Below, piece after piece: positions 38,183-49,961 of a stretch of DNA of 64,000 nt; position 1 is the first letter of the stretch, and each line of letters opens with the position of its first letter. Source of the stretch: Dermacentor variabilis (lineage: Eukaryota > Arthropoda > Arachnida > Ixodida > Ixodidae). The notes beneath the pieces were generated by a model. That model was not told the DNA's origin, made no database searches, and worked only from the letters and a program-made list of their open reading frames with translations. The position numbers and the translations under genes were made by a program. The DNA lies in the NCBI RefSeq assembly GCF_050947875.1, contig NC_134576.1, positions 52,080,255 to 52,144,254 on the forward strand, written 5' to 3'.

Positions 38183-38597
38183 AATGAATGAATGTGTGGT
38201 TTTTATTGGCGCAAGGGGCAGGTATGGCCAAAGAGCGCCATGCAAGTGTTAATGATTTCGCAGTGGAGTTATGAATTCTGTGAAGTTGATGTGACGTGGC
38301 TGTAAAGGGGCCTAAAATATAGTCACTGTACAGTGCGTAAAATGTACGTGTAATAAAATTATGGCGATGACAAATGACGTGTGCTATGAGCATTAAGGTG
38401 CATTGCAAAATAATGATACGATATAAAAAAAATGCATAGGTTTCTAAAATTAACTAGAGCACCGTGGCCTCTTTAGAGCCCTTGAGACACAAGGGCCTGG
38501 AGGCATGTGCTATATAAAACAACTATCACAGCGGCATCCTCTGGAGAGAGGATGCGCTACGAATTTATTGGGCTTGCAACATGTAGGACAACCTCAT

Positions 38598-41500
38598 TTA
38601 AAAAATTGAGGACTGCTTTGGTGTTGAAAAATGGTTCTTTGCCAGGAAACATAGCTGGGTGAAGAGGTATGCAATAACGATATGCAAGAGGAAAATGCTT
38701 CTTTCTTTCAGGTTCGGCTTTGCACGACACTCCAAGAGGACGTGGAGGACGGTCAGCCTCTCACCACATCGACCACAGGTTGGCGGTTCATTTCCAGTAA
38801 GCAGGAAATTGTGTGTACCAAATGTGTGCCCCATTCTGAGGCGGCAGAATAGGACATCTGTTCGCCGTGATTTTGTTGGGGAGGGCCAAAAACCTAGCTG
38901 TGACTTTATAATGTTATTGTTTATTTCTGCATTCCACATGCGTTGCCAGTGTTGTCGCAGTTTCTTACACAAGAAAGGCTTCAGATCTGTGACAGGGACA
39001 GCAGCTGTAGAAAAAGTGTTTAGTGATGTGAGTGATGTGGCCATTTTATCAGCCAGTACATTACCTTCGATACCTCTATGGCCAGGTACCCAGCATATTA
39101 CTACATGTATATGTGATATATAAATACTGCATAAGAGGGAGTAAAGTTCAATGAAAACAGGATTTTTAAGCTTTTGTAATGAAATTAACGCTTTTACGAG
39201 ACTTAGCGAGTCTGTGTATACAATTGCTCTGTCGAGTTTTAATTTCTGTATATGTCTTACTGCAGACAGTACTGCATAAGCTTCTGCAGTGAAGATACTT
39301 GTTTGCGGGTTCAATAAGTCAGATATAGAAAGAGAGGGACCAACAGCAGCATAAGATACACCAGCATGTGATTTTGATGCGTCTGTGTAGAATTCAGAGC
39401 AGCTGTACTTCGATTGAAGTTAACGGAAATGCATAGCGATTTCAAGGTCAGATGCGTGCTTTGTGACCTCTACAAAGGATACGTCACAGTCTATCACCTG
39501 CCACTCCCAGGGCGGTAATAGCTTAGTTGGAGGCATTAGACGATGTTCGAGAACAGGGACATCCATTTTCGTGCTAAGTTCTCTTGCACGCAGTGAGAAA
39601 GGAAGTCTCATGGAGGGTTTATTATGAAAAAGTGTTTGACACGTTAAGTCGTTAACAGTTTTGAAACACGGATGTTCTTTATTGGAGCGCACATTGAGAA
39701 AATAGGTAAAGCTGATGTACATTCTCTGAAAATGCAGTGACCACTCGTCTGACTCTGCATATAGACTTTCCACCGGGCTTGTTCTAAATGCGCCACTGGC
39801 CAGGCGGATACCCAGATGATGAACGGGGTCTAACATTTTTAGCGCACTCGGTGCAGCAGAGTGATATACTATGGCACCATAATCTAACCGTGATCTAACT
39901 AGGCTCCTGTAAAGATTCAACAGGCACCTCCTGTCGCTACCCCATGTAGTGTGGGATAGAACTTTAAGTAACTTCATGGTTTTTAGACATATTTCTTTAA
40001 GACATTTTATGTGTGAAATGAAGGTAAGCCTGGAGTCAAGGATAACACCTAGAAATTTGTGTTCTTTGTTAACAGGAATTTGTTGTCCACCCAGTTCTAC
40101 ACAGGGATCAGGTACCAAGCCTCTCTTTCTTGTGAAGAGAACACAAGAACTTTTGTGCGGGTTGATTTTAAATCCACTTTTGTCTGCCCACTTGGACACC
40201 TTGTTTAAGCCCTGCTGTACCTGTCTTTCACACACTGTAAGGTAGCAGGATTTGAAACCTATCTGTATATCGTCTACATAGACGGAATAAAAAATGGCTG
40301 GGGGCAGTGAAGAACGAAGTGTATTCATTTTAATGATAAAGAGAGTGCAGCTGAGCACGCCTCCCTGGGGTACACCAGTTTCCTGCGTAAAAGGACGTGA
40401 CAGTGCATTACCGACTTTTACTCGGAAGGTACGATTTGACAAATAGCTTTCAATTGTGTTCAGCATATTTCCACGGATGCCCATTTCCGACAGATCTCGC
40501 AAGATCCTGTAACACCATGCCGTGTCATACGCTTTCTTGTTGTCAAGGAATATCGATAGGAAAAACTGTTTATGTATAAATGCATCGTGGATATTTCCTT
40601 CTATGCGCACAAGATGATCGGTTGTTGACCGTCCTTCTCGGAAGCCACACTGATAAGGATCGAGAATATTGTTGAGCTCAAGGAAATGTATAAGTCTGCG
40701 ATTTATCATTTTTTCGAAAAGCTTACACAGAAAATTTGTTAGAGCTATCAGACGATAACTTGCTGCCAAGGAAGGGTCTTTTCCCAGCTTCAGAACGGGA
40801 ACTACGATCGCTTCCTTCCATGTGGATGGGAGGTATCCCGCAGCCCAAATTGTGTTAAAAAGTGTGAGTAGTGTAACTTGTGTCTCAGTATGTAGGTTTC
40901 TGATCATGTCATACATGACTCTGTCAGGTCACGGCGCAGAGCTTTTGCATGTGTTCAAGGCAGCTCTCAACTCGGCAATACTAAAAGGTCGGTTATACGG
41001 TTCATTCTGTCTGCATTTTCTTATGATTGGCTTACGTTCCTCTATTTTTCTATGTTTAAGGAAGGATTGGGAATAATGGATTGAGCTTGACACACGCTCA
41101 AAGTGCTCCCCTAGGGTGTCTGCCTGCTCTTTTAAAGTATTTACTTGGTCGTTCACCAAAGGCAACAGATTTATTTGCTGCCCTTTTAGCTTCCTTACGC
41201 CATTCCAAACTTTCGCCTCCTGTGTGTAAGAACTGATACCTGAGAGGAATCTCAGCCAGCTTTCTCTCTTCGCCTGACGCCGTATGCGCCTTCCCTGTGA
41301 CTTTATGTGTTTAAATTCGATAAGATTTTCTGCATTCGGCGACCTACGCAATATTCCCTATGCCTTATTCTGCCTCTTTCGGGCATTTCTACATTCATCA
41401 TTCCACCAGGGAACACGTCTTTTAGGTGAACCACCATTTGTTTGCGGAATAAACTTTTCTGCAGCATCAATAATAAAAGCGGTAAAATATGCAACAGCTT

Positions 41501-42272
41501 CATCTATACTAAAATTGTTTATAAAACCGAGTGGTAAATGAGTAGATTCTTTAAGATGCTCCCAGTCAGCCGATGCCGATTTCCAAATGGGAAACCGGGG
41601 AGTGTTGTCATGCTGCATTAGTGATTTTAAAGTTATAGAGAAGTGGTCACTTCCAAAAGCATTCTTTATCACATTCCATTCAAGATGAGGCAGAAGGGAA
41701 TCAGAGCCTATTGCTAGGTCTATCGATGAATATGAATTGTGTTGAAGGCTGTAATATGTTGATTCCTTCTTATTAAATAGGCAGGCACTAGAGTTCAGAA
41801 TAAAATTTTCAAGAAGGCAGCCCCTTGCGTCGCATCACGCGTCTCCCCACAACGTGTTGTGGGCGTTAAAATCACCCACAAGTACGTAGGGTTCCGGGAG
41901 CTGATTTATCAGGTTATAGAGATCAGTTTTTTGGAGGCGATAGCTTGGAGGTATATAAAGGGAACAGACGGTCACCAAATTATTGAAAATAATCCCTCTA
42001 ATTGACACTGCCTCGAGGGGCGTCTGTAAGGCTACCTGGCGACAAGCTACGGACTTGCCTGCAAGGATTGCTACACCGCCGGACGAGGTGTTAGCCTCAT
42101 CACGATCCTTGCGGAAAATGGTCTATTGTCGGAGGAAGTTTGTGTGTTTTGATTTTAAATGTGTTTCCTGTAAACACAGCACTTTTGGATTATGTTTGTG
42201 GATGAGTTCTTGTACGTCATCAAGGTTTTTAAGAAGACCTCCGATGTTCCATTGAATAATTTGTGTGTCCAT
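38598..42272 (-). pseudogene. LINE ORF2 (endonuclease, reverse transcriptase, RNase H), five nonsense codons
   Basis: From ATG 42270-42272 one frame runs 1,225 codons. The APE endonuclease shows QWNIGGL, LCLQETHL, GDFNAHN and GSDHF. The reverse transcriptase shows LDNKKAYD (usually FDxxKAFD), GVPQGGVLS and YVDDI. RNase H starts FYTDASKS and ends with WVPGHRGIEGN. In-frame stops are TAG 42123-42125, TGA 41835-41837, TAG 41358-41360, TGA 40929-40931 and TAA 39420-39422. At least the TGA after GDA looks like CGA to TGA decay. No indel breaks the frame. In a working element this protein nicks the target and copies element RNA into it. Confidence 0.85.
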
Positions 42273-42387
42273 ATTTAAAGTAAATTGGTGCTGTGTGTAC
42301 GGAAACGGAAGTGATGCCTTAGTTTACAGAGCTCTTTCCAGGCCCTGTAACGGGAATGTGACCCTTTTTGGAGCGTTTGAGCGAACC

Positions 42388-43555
42388 TCACCGCCCCTTA
42401 GGCGCTTGGTGCGCCGTGACGATAGGTGTAGTGTCCATTGCCTCTTGGGAGGCGCCGGACACACACTCTTGCGAGCGAGAAGTTTCCCGAGAGAGCCTCG
42501 CCTCGGAGGGCAAGGCACCTGCGCTCACCAGCCCGGAGGACGATGGGGCTCCCTGAGGGATTTGGCTGCGCCGGCTGTTGCCAGCGCTGGAAAGGGCCGG
42601 GGTGGTTGGGGCAGCCTCGGCTGCGCCCACCTTCGGGGTGGATGGTCCCTTCTCCTCGGTTGACGGAGCAGCGCTAACTGCAACCGCCGCGGGGGCAGAT
42701 GGCGTAACTGCCGACCTACTGCCCATGGGTCGGACAGCCGCCGGAGGCCGTTGTGACGCTGCCCCCTGATGCGCCACTTCGCCAAAGCTTTTCTTTGGCA
42801 GGTATGCTACCTGCCTGCGTGCCTCTTTGAACGATATATTCTCTTTTACTTTGATCATTACAATTTCTTTTTCCTTCTTCCAAGAGGGGCACGACTGCGA
42901 GTACACGGCGTGATCCCCGTCACAGTTTACACAGTGGAGAGCATTCTCACAAGCTTCAGAGGTGTGTTCTTAGGCACTACATTTAGCACAAGTTTGGCGG
43001 CCTCGGCAGCTCTGCGAGCTGTAGCCGAAGCGCTGGCATTTGAAACAACGGAGTGGGTTGGGCACGTACGGCCTAACATGGAGCTTGATGTACCCGGCCT
43101 CGATTGACTCGAGCAGGACACTTGAACCAAAGGTGATTATTAAGTGCTTCGTCTGAATCTCTTTACCATCTCGCCTCATCTTAATTCTTCTGACATTGAT
43201 CACATTTTGTTCGCTGAAGCCTTCCAGGAGTTCCGCTTGTCAGCTCAAGCAGATAATCATCCGACACAACACCGCGGGTGGTGTTCATTGTACGGTGCAG
43301 AGTTACTGTTATGTGGGTCTCCCCGAATGACACTAGCTTCGGTAGTTTGTCATATTGCTTCTGGTCGCGGAGCTCCAAGAGGAGGTCACCGCTTGCCATC
43401 CTCGACAGCTTGTAACCTGGTCCAAAAGCATCAGTCAAGGACTTTGAGACAAGGAATGGTGAAATGTTTCGCACTGCTCTGTTTGGCTTTTCAGAATGAA
43501 TAACGTGGAAGCGGGGAAAGTTCTGGGTTTGGTGTCCAAAAAACTTGGCAGACAT
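42388..43555 (-). pseudogene. LINE ORF1 (nucleic-acid-binding Gag-like protein), broken
   Basis: It starts at ATG 43553-43555 (MSAKFFGHQTQ). The first ~105 codons are open; a net one-base insertion near 43225-43243 then shifts the frame to one that reads ELLEGF, VRRIKMRRDGKEI and the zinc-knuckle series CFKCQRFGYSSQSC and CAKC. A TAA at 42970-42972 interrupts, after which the same frame continues with CVNCDGDHAVYSQSC and SFKEARRQV and a Pro/Ala-rich tail ending at 42388. ORF1 proteins of I-type elements coat the element RNA. With the frameshift and stop, this copy is a pseudogene. Confidence 0.75.
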
Positions 43556-44137
43556 CTTCGGTGCGCCCTCGTTTCTGGGGGCAATCAACAAGGGAGGGGA
43601 AAGGAGTTTCCATGAAGAAATGTGTACATTCGGCAACAGCGCCGACCGCCCACCACGGAGCCCAACGAAGGGACGCGGCAGAGCTTGCATACAAGTCTGC
43701 ACGACGCCAGTCGTACGTCGTCACTATAACCGAATATGGTGTACCCAAGGTTGGATAGCCACACAGGGTTAACCCTTGCCGCCAGGAGAAAGGAAGTAAA
43801 AAGAAGAGAGAAGGAGACAGGAAAGGTCAAAAAGTCAGAGATAAAGACGAAGATTCGAGGAGGGAGAGACAGGAAGAGGCGACTACCGATTTCCCCCGGG
43901 TGGGTCAGCCCGAGGGTGCCGTCTACGTGAAGCAGAGGCCAAAGAGGTGTGTTGCCTCCGCCGGGAGGCCTTAAAGGTCCGAACACCCGGCGTCGGCTCA
44001 ACCCCCAGGATCCCCCTTTCCCCGGACACGGCTAAACCGCGCACGGCTACACGCGGGAGGGTCCAACCCTCGTGTGCTCGGGTACGTGGTGTCGCAACAC
44101 ACCAAACGCCTACTGACGCAGACGCCCCTGCGGGGAC

Positions 44138-44520
44138 GGATCCGTTTTGTCGACTTCCCTTACCTAGAGGCTGTTCCCCTTGGAGACCTGCTGCGGACGC
44201 GGGTACGGTCCAGCACGAAAATCACTCCCTCACTCGGATTTTCCACGGCCGACAGGAGCGCACCGGACAGCGCAAGAGCCGCACTGCTCTACGGAGCCAC
44301 CGCCCCTATCCCGGGGTGAACCCATTACAGGGACTCGATCTCCTTGCAGAGCAAACTCTTCCCGAGGCTCCCATCGGCGTCTCCGAGCTGTGGTTTGCGC
44401 TGCCGCACTGGGTCGATCCGAAGGACCGATCTCCGTAGCCGGGTTAACCTGTGTGGCTGAAAGACTGTTAACCCGATTCCCTTTCGGTTGCAGCGGGGCG
44501 ACTGTTGGGCACACATTTAT
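44138..44520 (-). pseudogene. 28S rRNA gene fragment, diverged
   Basis: The minus strand reads as 28S rRNA in the sense direction. From memory of the conserved 28S core, these blocks match: AGGGAAGTCG-CAAAACGGATCC at the left end, CAGCAGGTCTCCAAGG, CAGCCTCT, the AAAATCCG block and GGGTTCACCCCGGG-like sequence. Compared with animal 28S, about 18 bases are missing between GTAAGG and CAGCCTC and many scattered changes are present. The left end coincides with the LINE border; the right end fades out near 44520. It is too short and diverged to be a functional rRNA gene. Confidence 0.8.
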
Positions 44521-46030
44521 GGTCTGTTCGATTCGCCTACACTTTTGGAGCGCAGCTTAGGCGCCCGTTCCTGCGGCGAGCGTCCGCGTCCCTCGTAACG
44601 GAGCGAACGAGCACAGTGAAGGATGACTGAACGCGTAGCGTTGCGGAGGGGATGAAAGAGGGCGCGAGGAGGAAAGCAGAGGAGGAAGGTACGGCGGAAG
44701 CGTGAGAAAAAAAGCGTGGTGCTGTGTAAGACGGGCGCTGCGGCGACGATGGCTACGAGACAGCGCCACAGTAGCGCGAATCATCTGTTCACCGACAACG
44801 CAAACTATAAGTCAGGCGGCGAGCGCGTAGGGCTGGTAATATAGACAATTACTTAATTGATGAAATGTATCTCGCAAAACAATTTATCCTAATCAGTGTC
44901 CACCTTTCAGTTAATCAGCCCTATTGATTAGATCTGTTCAATTAGTCGTTTTTGAGAGTTTGACAGGAGTGGCTCGAAAATTTTGAAATCATGCTGGAAT
45001 GGCGGTGCACAAGCAGTGATCATATGTGGCTGTGGCAGAATGAATGTTCTGTTTTACCGAGTGATGCCAACTCGAGCGCCTTTCAAGGCCTACTACAGCA
45101 ACCCGGTCGGTGATCGTCGAGCCACTCCCAGTAAACTAAAGATGTGGTTTACTTAGATGTATTTAACATGGCTATTGAGTTCATGTCAATTCCAGCAAAT
45201 CTATAGCATCCGAGCGTCTGTTCTTGCATGCTGGTTGTGTGGTCATTCAAAAAGGTGCCTGTTCCACCTTTGCTTGACATTTCTTCATTCTGTAGGAATC
45301 GAGCATGTGGTTTAATATCGTAAACCAGCAATTTTCTTTTCCCTGGCGCATATTGCAATTTATTGTATATTTCAGTTGGGCTTCACCTTTCCCTATTGCT
45401 ATTTTCCTTATTTCTTGTTTAACTGCACTGTGCATGGACTCGCTAGTACCATGCAATATTTCTGCACTAGGTGCCATTTTATAACAACTAGTGTTAATCT
45501 TTTCAAAAGCTACCAGTGCTAACTATATTTAGTCAATCAATTTAAATATTATACTTTAGTCAATGTTCATACACATGTGTTTCAAACTTGGTTTCACCTC
45601 TCAAACATTAAAATAAGGTCCTACAAAAGTGGATAACTGTGTTTCAACCTTTTTAGAAGTGCCGAGGAAAAATTTCATTTAATCAATTGATGAAAGACCT
45701 GAATCAAAAAGTAATTAATTGGTGAAAGGCTGATATGATGAATATTAATCATTAATTGAAAAAAAATGCATTTCATCATCACTACGAGCACGCCCACCGA
45801 TACCATATGTGGAAACAAGGCGCTGCGTGAGCGGAGGTCTGTCTGTGGCAGCAGCTGTAAATTGCGTCCACACGCCACCCACGCACTGCCTCTCACAGTC
45901 TTCCGATTAGTGAGGCAGTCGCGCCACACTTCGCTCCGTTTGCAACGTGCCGCACAAGACAGCTTGTCCGTGCCAGCCAATTAGATCGCAAAATGAAGAT
46001 ATAGAGCTGTGCTCAAATTTCGCATTTAGG
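44521..46030. other. Unassigned: GC-rich block then AT-rich block
   Basis: 44521-44830 is GC-rich with no recognised gene. 44840-45770 is AT-rich with repeated AATTAATTG-like motifs near both ends (44850 and 45690-45760), perhaps a decayed MITE. The minus frame 45247-45477 has protein-like composition but no domain I can name. Confidence 0.3.
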
Positions 46031-46035
46031 AGTAC

Positions 46036-46137
46036 TGTAATTGTTGGTAACCAAAATTAAAGCTGCCGCAGCCAGCTGGGAACTGAACCTACAATCTCGC
46101 CCTCACCAACAGAAAGCTACCCACCGAGCCACAATGA
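46036..46137 (-). mobile_element. tRNA-derived SINE fragment
   Basis: On the minus strand the sequence has a tRNA-like head: TGGCTCGGTGGGTAG (box A-like) and GGTTCAGTTCC (box B), with GCTGCGGCAGCTTTAATTTT following. It lacks a full tRNA fold, so a SINE or tRNA pseudogene is more likely than a tRNA gene. Confidence 0.5.
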
Positions 46138-49100
46138 TGGGCCAGCATAAACGTTCGCTTGCGGTTAAACCATGGATCTTTGAGGCGTGTTCCCAATCAT
46201 AAGAATTTAAGAAATATTAGCTCAACTTATAGGCAAGAGTAGACCATGGCTGGTGTTCTGCAGGCAGAGGAAATAAAGGCAACCAGTGCATAGCTACTTC
46301 CTGCTTCCATAGTGGCATGCACTCATAATCGCGCTCAAAGCAGAAAAGGAACCAGTAAAATCGGCTGAACCTGTGTCGCTCGTGGACTGCTTGCTTACCA
46401 TCAGTCACGTGCTGCGTATGTTCTGCCAAAACTGGCGAAAGAGCTGTGTAGTGGTGTAGCTACAAAACTGGCAATTCTTTATGCTACTGAGATTCCAATT
46501 CAATTAGCACCATCAGGGTCTTGAGAGTCGGTTGCATCTGAACTTCCACCATGTGGAGGCACGTCCAGTTCAGCGGAAGGCTTCCGTAACGAACACTTGC
46601 TGCTGCAGCCTTTTGATTACCCACTGCAACTGCCAAAATTCAACCCCTTGCTCACACATAAATTAAGGCCATTGCACCAAACCTTTCCGCAATATGTCAC
46701 ACTACACTTTTGTTTAGTAACTCCCACTGAACGATATATAAGGCAGTTCTTCGTGCTTGCAGTCCTTTCCAGTTCAACTTACCTGCAGAGTTGCAACTTG
46801 CGAACCACATTGGTCAGCGATTCTTTTATTTAGTGAGGTGAAAATAGATCTTGAGATGTGCTTGTAACACCAAGCACTTATTTTTTTATTACAAGAAAAA
46901 AATAAACAGTATAGCTGGTATACATCCTTGACATGGCTGCAAGAACATGTATTGGAGAGGACACACACTTAATTCGAAATAGTAAGTCCGTGGTGTAAGG
47001 ATCCCCGAGGCACAAATGGTGAGGTTGTCAATGAGTCGTGGAAGCAGAGCACCAAGTTGATCCTCCAGATGTCTACATATAAGCTTCACACAAGACATTT
47101 TCAAACTCGTATGCTACATAAGCCATTGGGGAAACACGGGGAAGGCGGGAGATGGAAACTCAAGACGTTGAGCAAAACGAGAACAAGGTGCTCATAAGCC
47201 ATTGGTGCAATGCAAGCTGCATCTTGAAGAGAAAGTGTACATGCAGTAACTGCGCTAGGACGAAGCGTGTATTGGTCGACAAAATGGCTAGGCAAATGCA
47301 CCGAGATTTGTTCCCTTTTACAACAAGCTGTATTCCGCTGTTACCTGCATTCAAAATTGACTCTCTGTAGCTAGCCACAAAACAAACTTACTTTTACCTG
47401 GATTCCCAGACTTGCCACTGAAATTCAACTGGGCTAACTTTCACTTCCAGAACTGCTAGTGGAAACAGGGCACTGGCAACAGCTGTCATAGTCCAAGTAC
47501 ACAGGTCAAATACTGATATGCCTATTATCCACGTCACATTGAACATGGATTCAAGCAACCACATGCCAGCAAAGTTTCCAGGTAGAACTTTGTGGTATAG
47601 TGTTGCAAATGCTGTTTCCACAGCAAAAAATTCCAAGCGTCCACACACGATACAAATAAACTGAGACAGTTGCTTACAGTGATGTTTGCATGAAGATTTG
47701 CAAAAGTAGATTTATTCCATTTGATTGTAAGGTTCTCATCAAGAACAGCAAAGTTTCCCCGCTCGACACAAGCAGCACTTGGAGTGGGCAATACTCCCAG
47801 CAGATCAACGAATATTTGTAAACGTAAAAAAAAAATATTCCACAATGTCAACATGAGGAATGCTTCTGTGGTTTGCACAAAAAACACCGCCAAAACTGGC
47901 ATACCATATGCTGTGAAAACCTAACACACTGTTGAATATGGCACGGAAAGAAGAAGAAATCAGGAAAAGAAAGAAAAAAAAAAGAACAATATGTATACTC
48001 TTGGCAACAAGAAACATCAACGAGGTAATTAATGTCCAAGGTAGCACAAATGTCCGTCTAATATCAAATATGAAAATATTGTGTCATGATACAAAATCCA
48101 TACATAGGTATAGCTCCTATAGGCAAATACCTTAACATCCACACGTGGGGCAGAATTAAACAAATAATTGTCACGAAATATACATCCGTAATTTCAGTAT
48201 AACAACAAGCAAACAGTGAAATCATACAACATGGCCTGTTAAGTCATCAAAGAAAAGCAGCATGGGAATCTCCTTGCTGGCTTCAGGTGTCTCGGGTCAG
48301 CACTTTGCAATGACGGCAGCAAAGCTAATGAAGTTCTTGGCACCTTCAAGACGATTGCACCCGTACGACATGCTGCACCTGGGGTCACAACGCAGATTAA
48401 AAACCAACTATTTGGCGACTTTAAAGGCCTTCCAGCTGAACCTGCTTAGTAAATATCGCAACAAAGGAGTTCAGATGCAAGCAATGACATTGCGATTATA
48501 CGTGGTCAGACGCCCAGCTCTACACAAAAAATATTTATGTTGCTACAGAAAAAAAAGCATAATGGTATGCATGGACCTTTACAGTCATTGCAGCAGCGTC
48601 ACTAAAGGAACGTGCTACACGCACACACACACATTGTGAAAAGGTCACCAGATTGGTTGTGCCAACCTGAAAGTTGACTCTAACATCCGCAAGGCACCAT
48701 TTTCTTTTGTCCACAATCAAAAGTACCATGTTCAGCCATTATCACAATGAGACAACCGCGAAATGAAAACCGTAAAAAAAAAAAAAAAAAAAAAGAAAAA
48801 GAAACACAGCGAAGGAGCAAAGCCAGTGACTTGTTGAGATCGCTGCGGAACGCTGTGGATTCAGGTGCTCTCATACTCGTCCCAGAACCATCGCCAAGAG
48901 TGCCATGCGGATGTACATTCCGGCCTCGGCCTGCCGGAAGTATGCTGCTCGAGGGTCTGTGTCGAATTCCGGACTGCGTAGAGGTAGGATAATATGACAC
49001 AGCAATGGCCAGAAAAAAAAAGTATGCTAAATTAACTAATGCAGCTCTGTTGACCAACCCCGGGTGTGTCCAGATACTGTGCAACAACATAGCAATGTCG

Positions 49101-49485
49101 GCAATAGATCAGTCTGGGTAGAGTGCCACTGGGCACATTTGTGTCATTGTTTGGGGAAGGCCCGGCACTTTCCCTTAGCATCTCTGGAATAAAATTGTTA
49201 AAAATGCTTTGTGCAATATCCTGTGCTGCTTGCCAGCAGCAACTACCAGTGGTAAAGTGTTTTCGTTTGTCACACAAGCTGTCACTACGCTCAACCTGCT
49301 TGCCTCCAAGCACTTTGAATTTAGGCTTAGACTATTGGAAGCATTGACTTTTTGTTCGGGCCTCCTCCATCTTCGGCAATGAAAAATCAAATGAATTCTA
49401 TTCAAGCTGGCATGATGGATAGAGAGGTTTAGATTCGAAAGAACAGGTCTAAGCTGCACAACGCACAAGCTTTTTATTAATGAGC
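46138..49485. other. Unassigned region with weak exon candidates
   Basis: No confident gene. Minus frames at 47394-47648 and 47534-47902 end at GTAAAAGT and GTAAGC donors but match no domain I know. At about 48815-48983 both strands are open with splice-like borders: plus strand donor GAG|GTAGGA at 48984, with a Cys-rich frame CGCTF...CRIPDCVE. A poly-A run is at 48776-48795. Confidence 0.25.
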
Positions 49486-49779
49486 CAGGGCTGGGCAAAG
49501 ATACTTTGCAATTGCATAATGATACAAGATACTCGGGAAACAAGTATTTGAGATACATATACAAGAAACTACTGCAATTATTGTATCCAATATGGTACTA
49601 TTTGTATCTTAAGATACTTCAATACATTTGGAAATGTCTTATTATAGATCTGTATAATGTGTATAAAGCATACGTGGAAAGAAATGTTTGCTTCGAAATT
49701 TATTAACTTCGCCCCACATTGTTTTACTTGAAAGAAAAGTATCTCTAAATTTTTGTGTTTCTTGCTCAAAGTAAAATAT

Positions 49780-49927
49780 TGTTACGAAGAGTTGCGAAGA
49801 AATGATTTTATTTACAGGCGATGGATGATGATCGTCGCGTGATAGTAGCGCAGCTCGGCCTCTCCAACGCTTCGTCCTCTTCGTCTTCCCTTCTTTTCTC
49901 TTGTCCGTGCCTTTTGTATCTGTTACA
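49780..49927 (-). repeat. 3' LTR of the gypsy element
   Basis: 148 bp, identical to 54942-55089. Bounded by TG...CA in plus-strand reading and by ATAT outside. Confidence 0.95.
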
Positions 49928-49961
49928 TTTCCCCGCAAGCAGACGAAGCCCGTGGGGCGAG

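Larger units (their letters stand above)
38183..44137 (-). mobile_element. Near full-length, inactive I-clade LINE
   Basis: Reading 5' to 3' on the minus strand: a ~580-bp 5' UTR, ORF1 (43555-42388) with CCHC zinc knuckles, ORF2 (42272-38598) with APE endonuclease, reverse transcriptase and RNase H, a ~400-bp 3' UTR, and an end of AATAAAAACCACA followed by ATTC repeats. This order, with RNase H after RT, defines I-type LINEs. A 12-bp repeat, GGATCCGTTTTG on the plus strand (38171-38182 and 44138-44149), brackets the element and fits a target duplication. ORF1 has a frameshift and a stop; ORF2 has five stops but no frameshift. The copy cannot make its proteins. Confidence 0.85.

Noticed and set aside
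43947..44560. ORFs of 60-160 aa in the GC-rich block
   Set aside because: They are shadows of the LINE 5' UTR and the 28S rRNA fragment.
46036..46137. True tRNA gene
   Set aside because: Promoter boxes are present but acceptor pairing is missing and a SINE body follows.
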